Source of the DNA: Medakamo hakoo
Lineage: Eukaryota > Chlorophyta > Trebouxiophyceae > Coccomyxaceae
Direction: 5' to 3'
DNA length: 64,000 nucleotides
Assembly (NCBI GenBank): GCA_026636295.1
Contig: CP089451.1
Span: 62,001-126,000, forward strand
The notes beneath the pieces were generated by a model that was given only the letters and a program-made list of their open reading frames with translations, was not told the DNA's origin and did no database searches. Of the stretch, positions 42,396 to 52,680 are shown piece by piece. The translations under genes and the position numbers were made by a program. Within the stretch, counting starts at the first letter, position 1, and every line of letters starts with the position of its first letter.

Positions 42396-44277
42396 ATGAG
42401 ACCGGCTGCCTCTAGCCGGTCTGCCGGCAGCGCCGCCGCGTCCAGTTCGTCGCCCGCCCCGCCGCCGCCGGCCCGCGCGCCCCGCCCTTGCCTGCGTCAG
42501 CGTGTCACCATAACACCATCACTCCCGTTGCCACCGTCGGCTGTGCACGCACGTGGTCGCATCGCCGCCCACGCCGCGGCGTCTGCGCCTCCAATCGCTC
42601 CCGCGCCCGCGGCCGCGGCCACCGCGCCCGTCACGGGGCCGCTCCCCGCCTACGACCCTGCGACCGGAGCGGTGGACCTAGTGGTGGCGGGCGGCGGGCC
42701 GTCAGGCTTGTCTGTGGCGGCCCGCGTGGCCCGGGCAGGTGAGAGGCCGGGGCGGAGGGGAGCGCCTTTTTCCCGCGGCCGCGCCCGCCCCCCCCCCCCC
42801 CCCCCCCAACCCCCCCCCAACCCTCTCTCACTCGCTCTGCCCACCCCACGCGCGCTCCGATCACACAGGCTACCGCGTCGCCATCGTCGACCCGGCCCCG
42901 CTCGCCTCCTGGCCCAACAACTACGGCGTCTGGGTGGATGAGTTTGAAGCCATGGGGCTGGAAGGTTACCTGGACACCGTCTGGCCGCGCGCCGCCGTCT
43001 GGCTGGGCGACGGCCAAAAGGGCGGGGCCGAGGGCGACGGCGGGCGGCGCGAGCTCGCCCGGCCCTACGGCCGCGTCGACCGCGCCGCGCTGAAAGCCCG
43101 GCTCCTGTCTGATTGCGTGGCGGCGGGCGTGACCTTTGTGGCAGGCGCGGCGGCCGGCGTCGAGCACGACGGCACGGGCTCGACGCTGGCCGTGGCCCCT
43201 CCGCGGACCGGCCGCCCGCCCCCGCCGCCCGGCGTGCGCCCCGAAGACGCGCCCGCCTGGGAGCCCGCGCCCGACCCGGGGCTGCCGTCCCCGCCTCCCC
43301 CGTCCATTCGCGCGGCCCTGGTCCTGGATGCGACGGGCCACGCCCGGCGCCTGGTGACCTACGACGCGCCGTTCGACCCGGGCTACCAGGGCGCGTACGG
43401 CGCCATCATAGAGACGGAGGGTCCCCACCCCTTCCCCCTGGACGAAATGCTGTTTATGGACTGGCGGGCCGACCACACGCGCCCGTACCCGGCCATGGAG
43501 GCGGCCAACGCGTCCACCCCCACCTTTTTGTACGCCATGCCCTTCTCGCCGACGCTGGTGTTTGTGGAAGAAACCTCGCTCGTCGCGCGGCCGGCGGTGC
43601 CCTTCCCCGAGCTGAAGGCCCGCCTGGAAGCCCGGCTGGCCTGGCTGGGCGTCAAGGTCAAGGCCGTCCACGAAGAAGAGTTTTGCTTGATCCCCATGGG
43701 CGGGGTGTTGCCTGTCGTGCCGCAGCGGACGCTGGGCCTGGGCGGGACGGCGGGCCAGGTCCACCCGTCGACGGGCTACATGGTCGCTCGCATGCTGGGC
43801 GCGGCGCCGCTCCTGGCCGACGCGGTCATCGAGTCGCTCGCGGCCGGCCTGGCCGGCCGGGCCGCGGCGGGCGCGGCGTCGGCCGCCGCTGCGGCCGGCC
43901 AGCCCCCACCGCCGCGTCCGCCGGGGCTGGACCCGGACGAAGCGGCGGCCCGCGCGTGGGCGGCGCTCTGGCCGGCCGAGCGCAAGCGGCAGCGCGCCTT
44001 CTTCTGCTTTGGCATGGACGTCCTGCTGCGGCTCAACCTGGCGGAGACGCGCCAGTTCTTTGCCGCCTTCTTCGCGCTGCCCGACCCGCTGTGGCACGGC
44101 TTCCTGTCCGCCCGCCTGGGCTTCGGCCAGCTGATCGCCTTTGGCCTGGCCCTCTTTGCGCGGTCGTCCAACGCGGCGCGCGCGGACTTGTTGGTCAAGG
44201 GCCTGCCGGGCCTGGTGAAAATGCTGGCCGAGCTGGCGGGCGGGCTGAGGGAGCCGGAGCCGCGGCGGCCGGCGTGA
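42396..44277 (+). CDS. LCYB: Lycopene beta-cyclase
   Basis: FAD-dependent plastid enzyme that closes beta rings on lycopene. Two exons (42396-42738, 42869-44277) give 583 aa. The first 80 residues are a Ser/Ala/Pro-rich transit-like region. The FAD site DLVVAGGGPSGLSVAARVA is split from YRVAIVDPAPLASWPNNYG by the intron. Then come VWVDEFEAMGLEGYLDTVW, LVLDATGHARRLV, FLYAMPFSPTLVFVEETSL, CLIPMGGVLPVVPQRTLG, GGTAGQVHPSTGYMVARM and RAFFCFGMDVLLRLNL. The FFCFGMD form, rather than FFLFGL, supports beta over epsilon cyclase. A Gly/Pro insert lies around 255-295. Nine A residues abut the start codon. Confidence 0.95.
42788..42807. repeat. Poly-C tract in LCYB intron
   Basis: 20 C in a row between donor (GTGAGA) and acceptor (CACACAG); a second C8 run follows. 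Confidence 0.9.
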
Positions 44278-44472
44278 AGTGGTGTGGACGCGGGAGGGGG
44301 AGGCGGGGGAAAGAATGCGGGGCGGGAGGGAGCTGTTGCAGGCCTGTTGCGAGCCTCCACCCACACCCCCACACCACAACCCCACACCGCTTTTCTTCTC
44401 TTGCTTTTTCTTTCGTTCCCCTCGTTCCTCCTCCCGTAAACCCGGCCACCCAGCCCACTCACCCAAGAAACC

Positions 44473-45136
44473 ATGAGCGCCAACAGTGCTCGCATGGGTT
44501 CGATGGCGGCGCGGTGGTGGGAGTCGCGGTCGCAGCTGCTGTTGACGGGCGGCTTTGTCGCGGGCAAGTTGGGAGTCGCGCGCGCGCGCGCAGGGCGTGC
44601 GGCCGCGCACCACCCTCCTCACACACACCACCTCACCCCACCTCACACACACACGTACACACCCAGCCGGCGTGGCCATGCTCTATATCAAAGGCCGCCA
44701 AACGCCCGGCGTCGACCCGTCGCGCCGCGCCGACCCGCTCGAGGAGGTCCACAACCCCCCGCCGTCCGACCCGCTCTCGCACCCGTCGGCGCGCGTGGCG
44801 GCCGCCGTGGGCGCGGACCCGACCCGCCCGGAAACCGCGACCATCTTCCCCAACGCGGCCATCGCGACGGGCCCGGTGGGAGACCTGCTGCCGGCCGGGC
44901 GGCGGGCCAAGGAGCGGGAGGCCGCGGCCGCCGCGGCGGGCGGCGCGGGCAGCGCCGGCGACCCGGGCGCCGCCGCGGCTGGCCGCGCCCTGAAGTACGG
45001 CGGCGCCGGCATCCAGGGCACGGCCGTCCCCGGCATCCAGGGCACGGCCGTCCCGGGCCGCAAGGACCTGGACAAGCCGACGGCCGCGCTCAAGCGGGCG
45101 GCGGCGGACGACGCGTCGCCGGTGAAGGTGAAGTGA
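44473..45136 (+). CDS. Small predicted membrane protein (186 aa), unknown, GC-AG intron
   Basis: Not recognised. Exon 1 (44473-44563) encodes MSANSARMGSMAARWWESRS and the start of a hydrophobic segment. Exon 2 (44667-45136) completes it: LLLTGGFVA|AGVAMLYIKG. The only phase-matching donor is GCAAGT, the textbook GC-AG consensus; nearby GT dinucleotides do not keep frame. Downstream are an acidic/Pro patch (DPLEEVHNPPPSDPLS), an Ala-rich helix (AKEREAAAAAAGGAG) and a 24-bp tandem duplication giving GIQGTAVP twice. The basic end reads TAALKRAAADD. A single-span organelle membrane protein is plausible. Head to tail 195 bp after LCYB. Confidence 0.62.
45008..45055 (+). repeat. 24-bp tandem duplication inside the 186-aa gene
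   Basis: Two copies (45008-45031, 45032-45055) differ at the last base only and encode two GIQGTAVP units. Confidence 0.85.
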
Positions 45137-45402
45137 CGGGTGATGGGGAGGACAGGCGGGCGGGGTGGGGAGCAACACACACACCCTCTTGCGTTTCTTG
45201 TTTGTTTTGCCGGCTTTCCTTGTTGGGCGGCCTTGTGAGGGAGGCGGTGGGGGCGAGTGTGTGCGCGCGCGCGGTTGAAAGGAGAGCAAGCAGCGGGCGT
45301 TCCCTGTGTGCCTTGTTACACACTGCCCGCCTCCTCGCCGCCCCCACCCCTCCCCCGTCCACGCCCCCGCCCCTCGCGCTTTTGCTCTCCCCCCTCTCCG
45401 TC

Positions 45403-46630
45403 TCACCACACGGGCGGCAGCATGATCCACCGTTTCGGGTAGGCTTCCGCCCCGTCCCGCCCGTTGAAGATGCGGCGCAGGCGGGCGTGCTTGGCCTTGG
45501 CCCACACCGCCATTTGGGCCGCCCCCGCCGCGATGAAAATGCCGGCGGCGAGCGAGCGGGTGGCGGCCGCAAACAGGACCCACCCCCAAATCTCCGCGGT
45601 GTAGTTGGCGCACGTCACGTTCAGGCCGTCGAACGGGAAGCCGCGCGGGATGGCGTACCCACCGGCCGCCCCGCCGGCGGGGCGCAGGCCCGCCAGGATG
45701 ACGTGGGCGCGGCCGTTGGCGGCCTGGCAGAGCAGGGCGGCGCCCAGCAGCCCCGCCGCCCAGGCCGCGGGCGGCGGCGTGTAGTCCGGGTGGTTGACGA
45801 AGTAGGACACGTACGCCGCAAAGCCCCAGTAGTACGAGCAGTTTTTGAACAGGTTGGTCAGGGGCATGGTGCCGTGCGAGAACTTGTGGACGAAAAACGT
45901 TTCGAAGAGGCGTTTGGCGTAGTGGAAGGTCCAGTAGGCCAGCGCCATTTGCTGGACGGGGTGTTTGGACGGGATGCCGCCCCGCCGCTTGGCCGCCCAG
46001 GGGTAGACGGTCGCAGGGAAGAAGTAGACGAGGGCGTAGGCCAGCAGCGGGCCCAGGTACTCCCAGAAAAAGACGGTGGAGTAGCCGATCTGGGGGCCGA
46101 GGTCTTTGAAGATGAGGGTGGCCCCGCTGTCCAGGCCATAGTCGGACAGTTTTTTGTTGGGCGCCAAAGCGGGGGGGCGTTTCTCTCCCGCGGGCGTGGT
46201 GGTGAGCGTGAAGCGCTGGCGGGAGGGGTAGTACTTGGGCTTGGCGGCCGCAAAGGCGGCTTGCAGGTCGGCGACGGACGCCTGGGAGGTGTATGGGCGG
46301 ATGGGAGGAGGGAGGGCGGGGGTGGTTGAGGGCGGGGGGCGGGCGATGCGCGCGGAGCGCGTCTGTTTTCTGTTCGCGTGCCTGGCCCCGCGCGCCTGGC
46401 CCTGCTCAATTCCCGGATGGCATCGCTCTTCCCAAAGGCCCAGCACGCCAAGCCTCAGCCTGGCGGCGTCAATTTGATTGGAAGAGGGGCAATGCGCCCG
46501 CAGGATGTGGCCGTTTTCCGTGCCTGCGTCAGCAACGACTGTGTCACAAACAACTCACCCCTCCGTCGACCTTGAGCTGGGCGATGGGCGCGCCCGAACG
46601 GCTCTGCACGTTGATGGTGATGGGTGCCAT
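45403..46630 (-). CDS. TECR: Very-long-chain trans-2-enoyl-CoA reductase (TECR/TSC13/CER10)
   Basis: Last step of ER very-long-chain fatty acid elongation. Two exons (46630-46559, 46281-45403; phase 0) give 316 aa. The N-terminal ubiquitin-like domain is split by the intron (MAPITINVQSRSGAPIAQLK; SVADLQAAFAAAKPKYYPSR; LSDYGLDSGATLIFKDLG). Multiple membrane spans follow (WEYLGPLLAYALVYFFPA), with the conserved AYWTFHYAKRLFETFFVHKF, YWGFAAYVSYFVNHP, and the steroid 5-alpha-reductase-type end IPRGFPFDGLNVTCANYTAE. The chain ends KRWIMLPPVW; the far C-terminus of plant enzymes (RWI.LPP) is matched. The start lies 116 bp from the divergent fibrillin start. Confidence 0.95.
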
Positions 46631-46746
46631 GTGTGTATTTGTGTACGGGGAGGCGTGCTGCTCTCCTCGCTCGCCTTGAAGCTTCCCGACAAAAAAGAAA
46701 GAGTGGCGAGCGGGCGCTCGCGGCAGGCACTTCGCAAAAAGTGGGA

Positions 46747-47613
46747 ATGCACTCGCCGACCACAACAAGGCCCGCGGCCGCCGGCCCAGGCCGCGGCGGC
46801 GGCGCGCCGGGCGGACTCCCGGTCCACCACCGTGTCAGCCTGCCTCCACGGGTCGCGCACGCCCTGGCCGCCGCGCCGTCCCCGGTCTCCGGCGCGGGCG
46901 CGCGGCGCGAGCGCACCCCACCGTCCGCCTCTCAAGCGGCAGCGTCCACGCCGGGCGACGTCGCCACCCTGCGGGCCGCCGTCCTTCGCGCCGCGTCCAA
47001 CACGGACCGCGGCGCTGCCGCTGACCGGGACGCTCGCGTCGCTGTGCTCAACGCCGTCGTCGCCCTGGAGGCCGCGGCGCCCGCGCTCGACGCCGCGCTC
47101 GACGCGCCAGGCCTCTCGGGCGCGTGGGGCCTTGTCTACGCCGGCCCGGGCGACGCGGCCGAAGCGGCGGCGGCCGACACGCGGGCCTACGAGCGGCGGA
47201 CGGGCGGCCTGAACGGGCCCGTCATCGCGGCCCTGGCGCCGCTGGGGCGGTGGGCGGTCAAGGGCACGGGCACGACCCAGGTCATCGACGCGGCGGCGGG
47301 GGCCGTCCACAACATCGCGGCCTTCACGCTGTTTGGGGGCGTGCGGGGCGAGCTGGACGTGGCGGGGACCGTGGCGCCCGCCCCGCCTGGAGAGGTGTCG
47401 CCCGCCGTCGCGGCCCTGGGGTGCGGCCGCGCGCGGACGGCCGTGGCGTTCACCTCGCTTGCCATCCGCCTGGGCGGGGCGACGGTGCTGAAGCTGCCGC
47501 TCAGCGCCTTTGACCCGCGCGGCTGGATTGAGACGACATTTCTGGACGGCGAGCTGCGGATAAGCAGGGGGGACAAAGGGTCCGTGTTCGTGGCGGCGAA
47601 GCGGAAAGGGTAG
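46747..47613 (+). CDS. Plastid lipid-associated protein / fibrillin
   Basis: An intronless 288-aa PAP/fibrillin-domain protein of plastoglobules and thylakoids. The N-terminus (MHSPTTTRPAAAGPGRGGG, then HHRVSLPPRVAHALAAAP) resembles a transit peptide. The lipocalin-like domain includes LSGAWGLVYAGPG, a central AVHNIAAFTLFGG, and the diagnostic C-terminal WIETTFLDGELRISRGDKGS. I chose ATG 46747 because the more distal in-frame ATG (46624) lies inside the oppositely oriented TECR start region. The fibrillin subclass is not determined. Confidence 0.88.
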   Translation: MHSPTTTRPAAAGPGRGGGAPGGLPVHHRVSLPPRVAHALAAAPSPVSGAGARRERTPPSASQAAASTPGDVATLRAAVLRAASNTDRGAAADRDARVAVLNAVVALEAAAPALDAALDAPGLSGAWGLVYAGPGDAAEAAAADTRAYERRTGGLNGPVIAALAPLGRWAVKGTGTTQVIDAAAGAVHNIAAFTLFGGVRGELDVAGTVAPAPPGEVSPAVAALGCGRARTAVAFTSLAIRLGGATVLKLPLSAFDPRGWIETTFLDGELRISRGDKGSVFVAAKRKG

Positions 47614-47814
47614 GGAGGGGGAAGGACGGGGGAGCCGTGTTTTTCCTTCCTTCTCCTCCTCCGTTGTGTCCGCCCCCACCACCACAGCAGCGTGCGAGTG
47701 CGGACGCGCAGAGGCATGCAACGGAAAAAACAGTCCTTTCTACCACACGAACAACAACGCGCTGTGCGTTGAACACACAAACGCACACAGCACGACTAGC
47801 CACCTCTCCCTGTC

Positions 47815-47830
47815 CCCCCCCCCCCCCCCC
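47815..47830. repeat. Poly-C tract between convergent genes
   Basis: A run of about 15 C just downstream of the GNAT stop codon. Confidence 0.8.
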
Positions 47831-47834
47831 TTTG

Positions 47835-48911
47835 TCACCACAGCCGCTTGCGCAGCAAGCTCCGCCGGTCTTGGGCGAGGACGAGGGCGAGCAGGGCCGG
47901 GTCCCGCCCCGCCGGCCGGTACCCGGCCCGCGCGTACAGCCGGCCGCCCGGGCCGTCGCCGTCCCTGTCGCGCAGGTGGAGGTAGACCTCGCGCGCGCCG
48001 CCGTCGACGGCCGCGCCCTCCGCGGCCGCCAGCAGCGCGGCGCCCACGCCCTGGCCGCGCGCGGACGGCGCCACGGCCGTGTTGCACAGGTAACACCCTT
48101 CCGGCGGTGGGTTCAGCGTCAGGCTCTTGACGCGCGTGGTTTCGGAGAAGGACAGTTCGGCGACGCCGACCAGCGGCAGGGACGCTTCGGACGGGGAGAG
48201 GGCGGCGGCCAGCGGGTCGTCGTCGTCGCGCGCGCCGCACCCGTGCTCGCCCCCCTCGCCCTCCCACCCCCGCCCGCCTCCGTCCACGTCCGCGTCGTCC
48301 CCGGCCGCCGCCGCCGGCACCAGGCGCGCCCCCAACAGCAGCGCCCGCGGCACCATGCGCACGTGCTCCTCCACGTACCCCTCGATGTGCGACGCCAGGC
48401 TGCCGCGCGCCCAGGCGGGCGTCCTCATCGCGTCGGCAAACGACTCGGTCAGGATGGCGGCGGCCGCGGGCGCGTCGGCCGGCGCGAGCGCGGTCACCAG
48501 GATGCGCTCGCCCGTCCGCCCTGCCCGGTCGGACAGGGGGAAGACGCGGCGGACGCTCCGCAGGCGGGCCGCGACGGCGCCGGCCGGGCTGAAGGCGGAG
48601 AACTTGCGGGTCGGCGGGGGTGGGAGGCCGGCCTCGAGCGCCTGTTCCGGCGCCGCCACCTCGCCCGTCGTCGGCACGGCGTGTGGCGGGGCCAGACGGA
48701 GTCCGACGGGGGCGCATCGCCCGGAGGTGGAAGGCACCGGGCCGGCCGCGGCGCCAAAGGAAGCTGGCCGCTGCGGCGGCGGCGGTGCCGCGTGCGCCGC
48801 AGGCAGCAGTTCCGCGGCCGCCGGCCGCCGGTCCGCGACGCCCGTCGGCCGCCGGGTTGAGGGCGGCCGCGGCCGGACTCGGGCCGGTCCAGGGCCTCCC
48901 GGGCGCTTCAT
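47835..48911 (-). CDS. Plastid-type GNAT N-acetyltransferase
   Basis: An intronless 358-aa GCN5-related acetyltransferase. The first 90 residues are Pro/Arg/Ala-rich, starting MKRPGGPGPARVRPRP, and lack a domain; this suggests a plastid transit peptide. The GNAT fold begins around ERILVTALAPADAPAAAAI. Conserved core: GVAELSFSETTRVKSLTLNP, then YLCNTAVAPSARGQGVGAAL (acetyl-CoA-binding motif A with RGQGVG), REVYLHLRDRDG and LYARAGYRPAG. The layout is close to dual-function plant plastid GNATs. The substrate (protein N-termini, lysine or a small amine) cannot be told from sequence. An acidic low-complexity insert (DDADVDGGGRGWEGEGGEHG) sits in the middle. Confidence 0.85.
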   Translation of the reverse strand: MKRPGGPGPARVRPRPPSTRRPTGVADRRPAAAELLPAAHAAPPPPQRPASFGAAAGPVPSTSGRCAPVGLRLAPPHAVPTTGEVAAPEQALEAGLPPPPTRKFSAFSPAGAVAARLRSVRRVFPLSDRAGRTGERILVTALAPADAPAAAAILTESFADAMRTPAWARGSLASHIEGYVEEHVRMVPRALLLGARLVPAAAAGDDADVDGGGRGWEGEGGEHGCGARDDDDPLAAALSPSEASLPLVGVAELSFSETTRVKSLTLNPPPEGCYLCNTAVAPSARGQGVGAALLAAAEGAAVDGGAREVYLHLRDRDGDGPGGRLYARAGYRPAGRDPALLALVLAQDRRSLLRKRLW

Positions 48912-49137
48912 TTTGGAGGTGGGTGCGTCTCTGCGTCTCGCACGAATGTGTGTGGCGCGTCTGTGTGCGAGACAGCGCCGCGGCGCGCCTCCCCCACCTG
49001 ACCCCCCCCCCCACCATCGTCTCAAACCTTTGGAAGAAGGGGTCCCGCGTCCACGGCCCGGCCCTACCGGACAAGCCCGCCTCGCCTCGCACACCCACAC
49101 ACTGGAAGCAAAGGAGAGAGTCACACAGGGAAGCTCC

Positions 49138-51364
49138 TCACCAGTCGTCCAGGTCCATCTCCCCATTCCCGCCGCCGCCCCCACTCCCACCCCCGCCCCC
49201 GCCCCCACCCCCGCCGCCGCCGTCGACGTACCGCGCGCCGTGTTTGGCGTCGTACGCCTCGTAGCGCGCCACCTCGTCGGGCGACACGGACGGGCGTTGC
49301 ACTTTGGCCGCGGCCGCGAAGTCGCGCAGGGCGACAGGCCGCAGGGCGTCGGACGTGAGGCCGGCGAGCGCGGCGGGGGGTGGCGCCGCACCACCGCCGC
49401 CACCGTCCGCACCGGCGCCCGCCGCCGGCCGGCGCAGGGCGTCCCGGACGGGGCCCTGGCACGCTTCTTGGATGAGGGCCCGCATGTCCGACCCGGAGTA
49501 ACCCGCGGTCTTGGACACGACCTTGTCGACGTCCGACGGCGAGAGCGCGTGCGAAATGCGCGACTTGGGGTTGAGCAGGGCGCGGTCCAGCATCGCCCGC
49601 CGGGCCGCGTCGCAGGGCAGCGGCACGTACAGCTGCTTGGGCAGGCGGCGCCGGGCCGCTTCATCCAGTTCTTCCGGCCGGTTGGTCGCGCCAATGACGA
49701 GGACGCCCGCGGAGGACGGCTCGCCGTCCGCGGTCACGGACGGCGCGCTCGCACACCCTTCCATCTGGACCAGCATCTCCGTCTTCAGCCGGCGCGACGC
49801 CTCGTGCTCGCCGCCGTCCCCGCGGCGGGCGCTGAGGATGGAGTCGACTTCATCGATGAAGACGACGGAGGGGGCGAGGGCGGCCGCGACGGCGAACAGG
49901 GCCCGGACGAGCTTCTCGCCCTCCCCAATCCACTTCGAGGTCAGGGACGACGCGGAAATGGAAAAGAAAGTGGCGCGCACGTTGGACGCGACGGCCCGGC
50001 CCAGCAGGGTTTTCCCCGTGCCCGGCGGCCCAAAGAGGAGCAGGCCGCGCGGCGGGGCGCGCGCGCCCGTGAACAGGTGCGGGTTCAGCATCGGCCAGAC
50101 GACCAGCTCCTGGACGAGCGCTTTCGCGGGCTCCTGGCCCGCGATGTCCGCCCAGGCGACGGGCGGCGCGCCGTCCAGGACCTCGTTGCACACGGTCTCC
50201 AAGGTGGCCGGGTCCAGGCGGGCGAGGGCGTCGGGGAGCGTGCCGTCCGGGCGGGCGAGCAGGCGGAGCGTGCGTTCGGAGAGCGGGCCGTCGGCGTGCG
50301 GCGCGGCCGGGGGCGGCGCGCCCCCCCTGCCGCCGCCGCCAGGCGGGCCCGCCAGGGCTTTGGACACAAACGGCGGCACAAAGCCCGACCGGCCCGCCGC
50401 GTCGGGTCCGCCAGGCCCGCCGCGCCCGCCGACGCCCCCGCCGCCGCGCCCGCCGCGCCCCGCGTGGAAGGCGCCCGCGCCGCCCGGGAACATGTCGCCC
50501 GACGAATACGCCGAGGGGTCAAAACCGCCGCCGCCGCCGCGTTTTCCACCGCCGCTCCCGCCGCCTCGGCCGCGGCCCGCCGCGTGCGTCAGGGCATCAA
50601 GCTGGAGTTTGGCCCGGGCCGAGGTGAAGGCGGGCGGGGCGGAGGGCGGGGCGGACGCGTTGGCCGGGCCGAGCGGCGGGCGGGGGCCCGGCCCTGCCTG
50701 GTGCTGCGGCGCAAACGCCGCGTCCGCGCCGCGCTTGCGGCCTTCGGTCGACTGAGGACCGGCCCACACGGAGGACGGCGCGGCGGCCGCGGCGGCACCG
50801 CCGGACGAGGAGCAGGCGCCGTGAGGCGGCGCTGCCGTCGTGGTGGGGGGCGCAGCGCTCTCCACGCCCTCGGCCGCCGCGAACAGGGCGGCATACGGCG
50901 CGGAATGCAGCGACAGGCGGCCCGCCAGGTCGGAGGCCACGGTCGCCGCCGGCGCCGAGGGCTGGGCCGCCGCCGCCTGCCGGTGCCGCGCCTGTTGTTG
51001 TTGGAGCGACGCGACGGCGATCGCGTGCAGGCGGCCCGTGGCCAGGCGCCCCAACCGCCCCGTGTGCGCCGCCGTCGTCAGGTCGGCCAAGCCGTCGGCC
51101 TGGATGAATTGCAGGAGTTGGAGCCACAGGGACTGTTTGTGTGTGAGGGGGGTGGTGTGGGATGAGAGAGGACGTGGGGGAGCGAGGCGAGCAGCAGGTT
51201 GAAACGACGCGGGGCCGACAGCCGGGAGACAGCAGCGTCGCACGGGCTCCGCACCCCGTGCACTCGCACACCTGCGCCTCGCCCAGGTCGCCCCGCTTGT
51301 CTGCGGCTTCAGCGGAGAAGAGGAGGGAGCGCAGGCGCTCGCCCTTGTCGTAGGCCGTGGCCAT
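49138..51364 (-). CDS. FIGNL1: Fidgetin-like 1 AAA ATPase
   Basis: FIGNL1 removes RAD51/DMC1 from recombination sites and limits meiotic crossovers in plants. Exons 51364-51272 and 51132-49138 (phase 0) give 695 aa. The N-terminus (MATAYDKGERLRSLLFSAEA; SLWLQLLQFIQADG) is followed by a long Gly/Ala-rich region. The meiotic-clade AAA module starts at PPVAWADIAGQEPAKALVQE, with Walker A FGPPGTGKTLLGRAV (about 399), pore region SSLTSKWIGEGEKLVRALF, Walker B SVVFIDEVDSILSARRGD and sensor IGATNRPEELDEAARRR. The C-terminal Vps4-type end is present (DFAAAAKVQRPSVSPDEVAR). The DIAGQEPAK and SARRGDGGEHEASRR patterns favour FIGNL1 over katanin or spastin. Confidence 0.92.
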
Positions 51365-51641
51365 TGCTTGTTCGATGCGGCCGCGCGAAAAAACAAAGCA
51401 GCGCGCAGTGTCGAGGCGATGGCAATGGGGGATGCACGCCTCCCCTACCGCCTTCGTCAAACGTGGCGGACGCTGGGGTGTCTGTGTGAGGGCGGGAGCG
51501 GGAGAATGCGCCGAGTAGGCGTGCGTGGGAAGAGAGGCGCTGCCGCGCGCCTTCTCTCGCGTGTGTGGGGAGGCGCCTGCGAGAGAGGCGCAGAGCGACA
51601 ATTTGTCTCCCACTTTCCGACACACACGCCGCAGGCGAACA

Positions 51642-52493
51642 ATGGCCGCGGTCGCACCGCCGTGCTGCGCGCCATGCGCAGCACACGCTAGGCGACGCCG
51701 CAGCAGCAGCGGCAGGAGGAGGGCCCAGTGCGTGGCGCCGCCGCGTTCGCTGCCGCCGCCGCCGTCCGCCGCCTCGCCACCCACGCCTGTCGTCCGCGTC
51801 CTCGCCCTAGACGTCGAGTTTGACCATTACGCCTGCCCCAACCCTCCACGCCCACCCGGCAAACCCGTGGGCAAAGCCGCGCGGCGTGCGGCCTCTGCCC
51901 GCAACAAGCACCCGCCCCCGCTCACGACCACTCTGAGAATACCGGCCGCGCTCGCCCTGGTGGAGCCTGGCGGTGGGGAGCCAGTGCTGTGGGCTGGCAT
52001 TGACCCACCAGCGGAGGTGGTGGCGACGCCAGGCGTGGCGAAACTGGGGCGCACCGGCCGAGGGAGGGGCCGCCCACCGCCGCCGCTCCAGCTGCCGAGC
52101 GCGGCGGCGGCCGTGGCCGCACTGCTGGCAGCCCTGGCCGGCCCGCCGCCCGCAACTGTCTTGGTGGGCCACGGGCTGTCGGGCGACCTCGCCGCCTTGG
52201 GACTGAAAAGCGGACTGAAAAGCGGCGTCGGCGGCGGCGCGGTGCCGCCGCCCGGCTGCCCGCCCGGGCTGGCGTGCGTGGACACCCTGCCGCTGACCGA
52301 CGGCCGGTCCCTGGCGTCCGCGGCTGCGGAGTTTCTGGGCCGCCCCATCCAGACGCGTGGGCGCGGGTCGCACTGCCCGGCGGAGGATGCGCATGCTGCG
52401 TTGGGCGTGTGGCTGGTCGTCGGCAGCGGGGAGGCGTGTGAGACGGTCCGCCTGATGCAAGGCGTGCGGCGGCAGAGGGGTGGCGGTGGTTGA
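51642..52493 (+). CDS. DEDDh-type 3'-5' exonuclease
   Basis: An intronless 283-aa protein with the RNase T/REX4-like exonuclease core. Motif Exo I is VLALDVEFDHYA (DxE), Exo II is VLVGHGLSGDLAALG (Asp) and Exo III is SHCPAEDAHAALGVW (His and Asp), so the four catalytic acids and the histidine are visible. The N-terminus (MAAVAPPCCAPCAAHARRRR) is Arg/Ser-rich and could target an organelle or nucleolus. An upstream in-frame ATG (51525) exists but adds a less natural extension. A 12-bp tandem duplication gives GLKSGLKSG. Substrate may be rRNA, small RNA or DNA; unresolved. Confidence 0.85.
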   Translation: MAAVAPPCCAPCAAHARRRRSSSGRRRAQCVAPPRSLPPPPSAASPPTPVVRVLALDVEFDHYACPNPPRPPGKPVGKAARRAASARNKHPPPLTTTLRIPAALALVEPGGGEPVLWAGIDPPAEVVATPGVAKLGRTGRGRGRPPPPLQLPSAAAAVAALLAALAGPPPATVLVGHGLSGDLAALGLKSGLKSGVGGGAVPPPGCPPGLACVDTLPLTDGRSLASAAAEFLGRPIQTRGRGSHCPAEDAHAALGVWLVVGSGEACETVRLMQGVRRQRGGGG

Positions 52494-52680
52494 AGGCGCG
52501 CGTATTCGATCGTGTAGCAATGCAGGGGGACTCTCTCTCTCTGTTGAATTACACGCACTCAGCCGGGGACGCGGGCGCGCGGTGGAGCGCGCACGGGGAA
52601 AAAAATCACACGGAAAACACGCCAGCGGAGAGTCTCCTCGCTGGGAAGAAAAAAAATGAAGAATGAAAAAAAAACACGCT

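Noticed and set aside
46624-46746. Longer N-terminus for the fibrillin gene starting at 46624
   Set aside because: It would overlap the start codon of TECR on the other strand, and the extension lacks transit-peptide character compared with the start at 46747.
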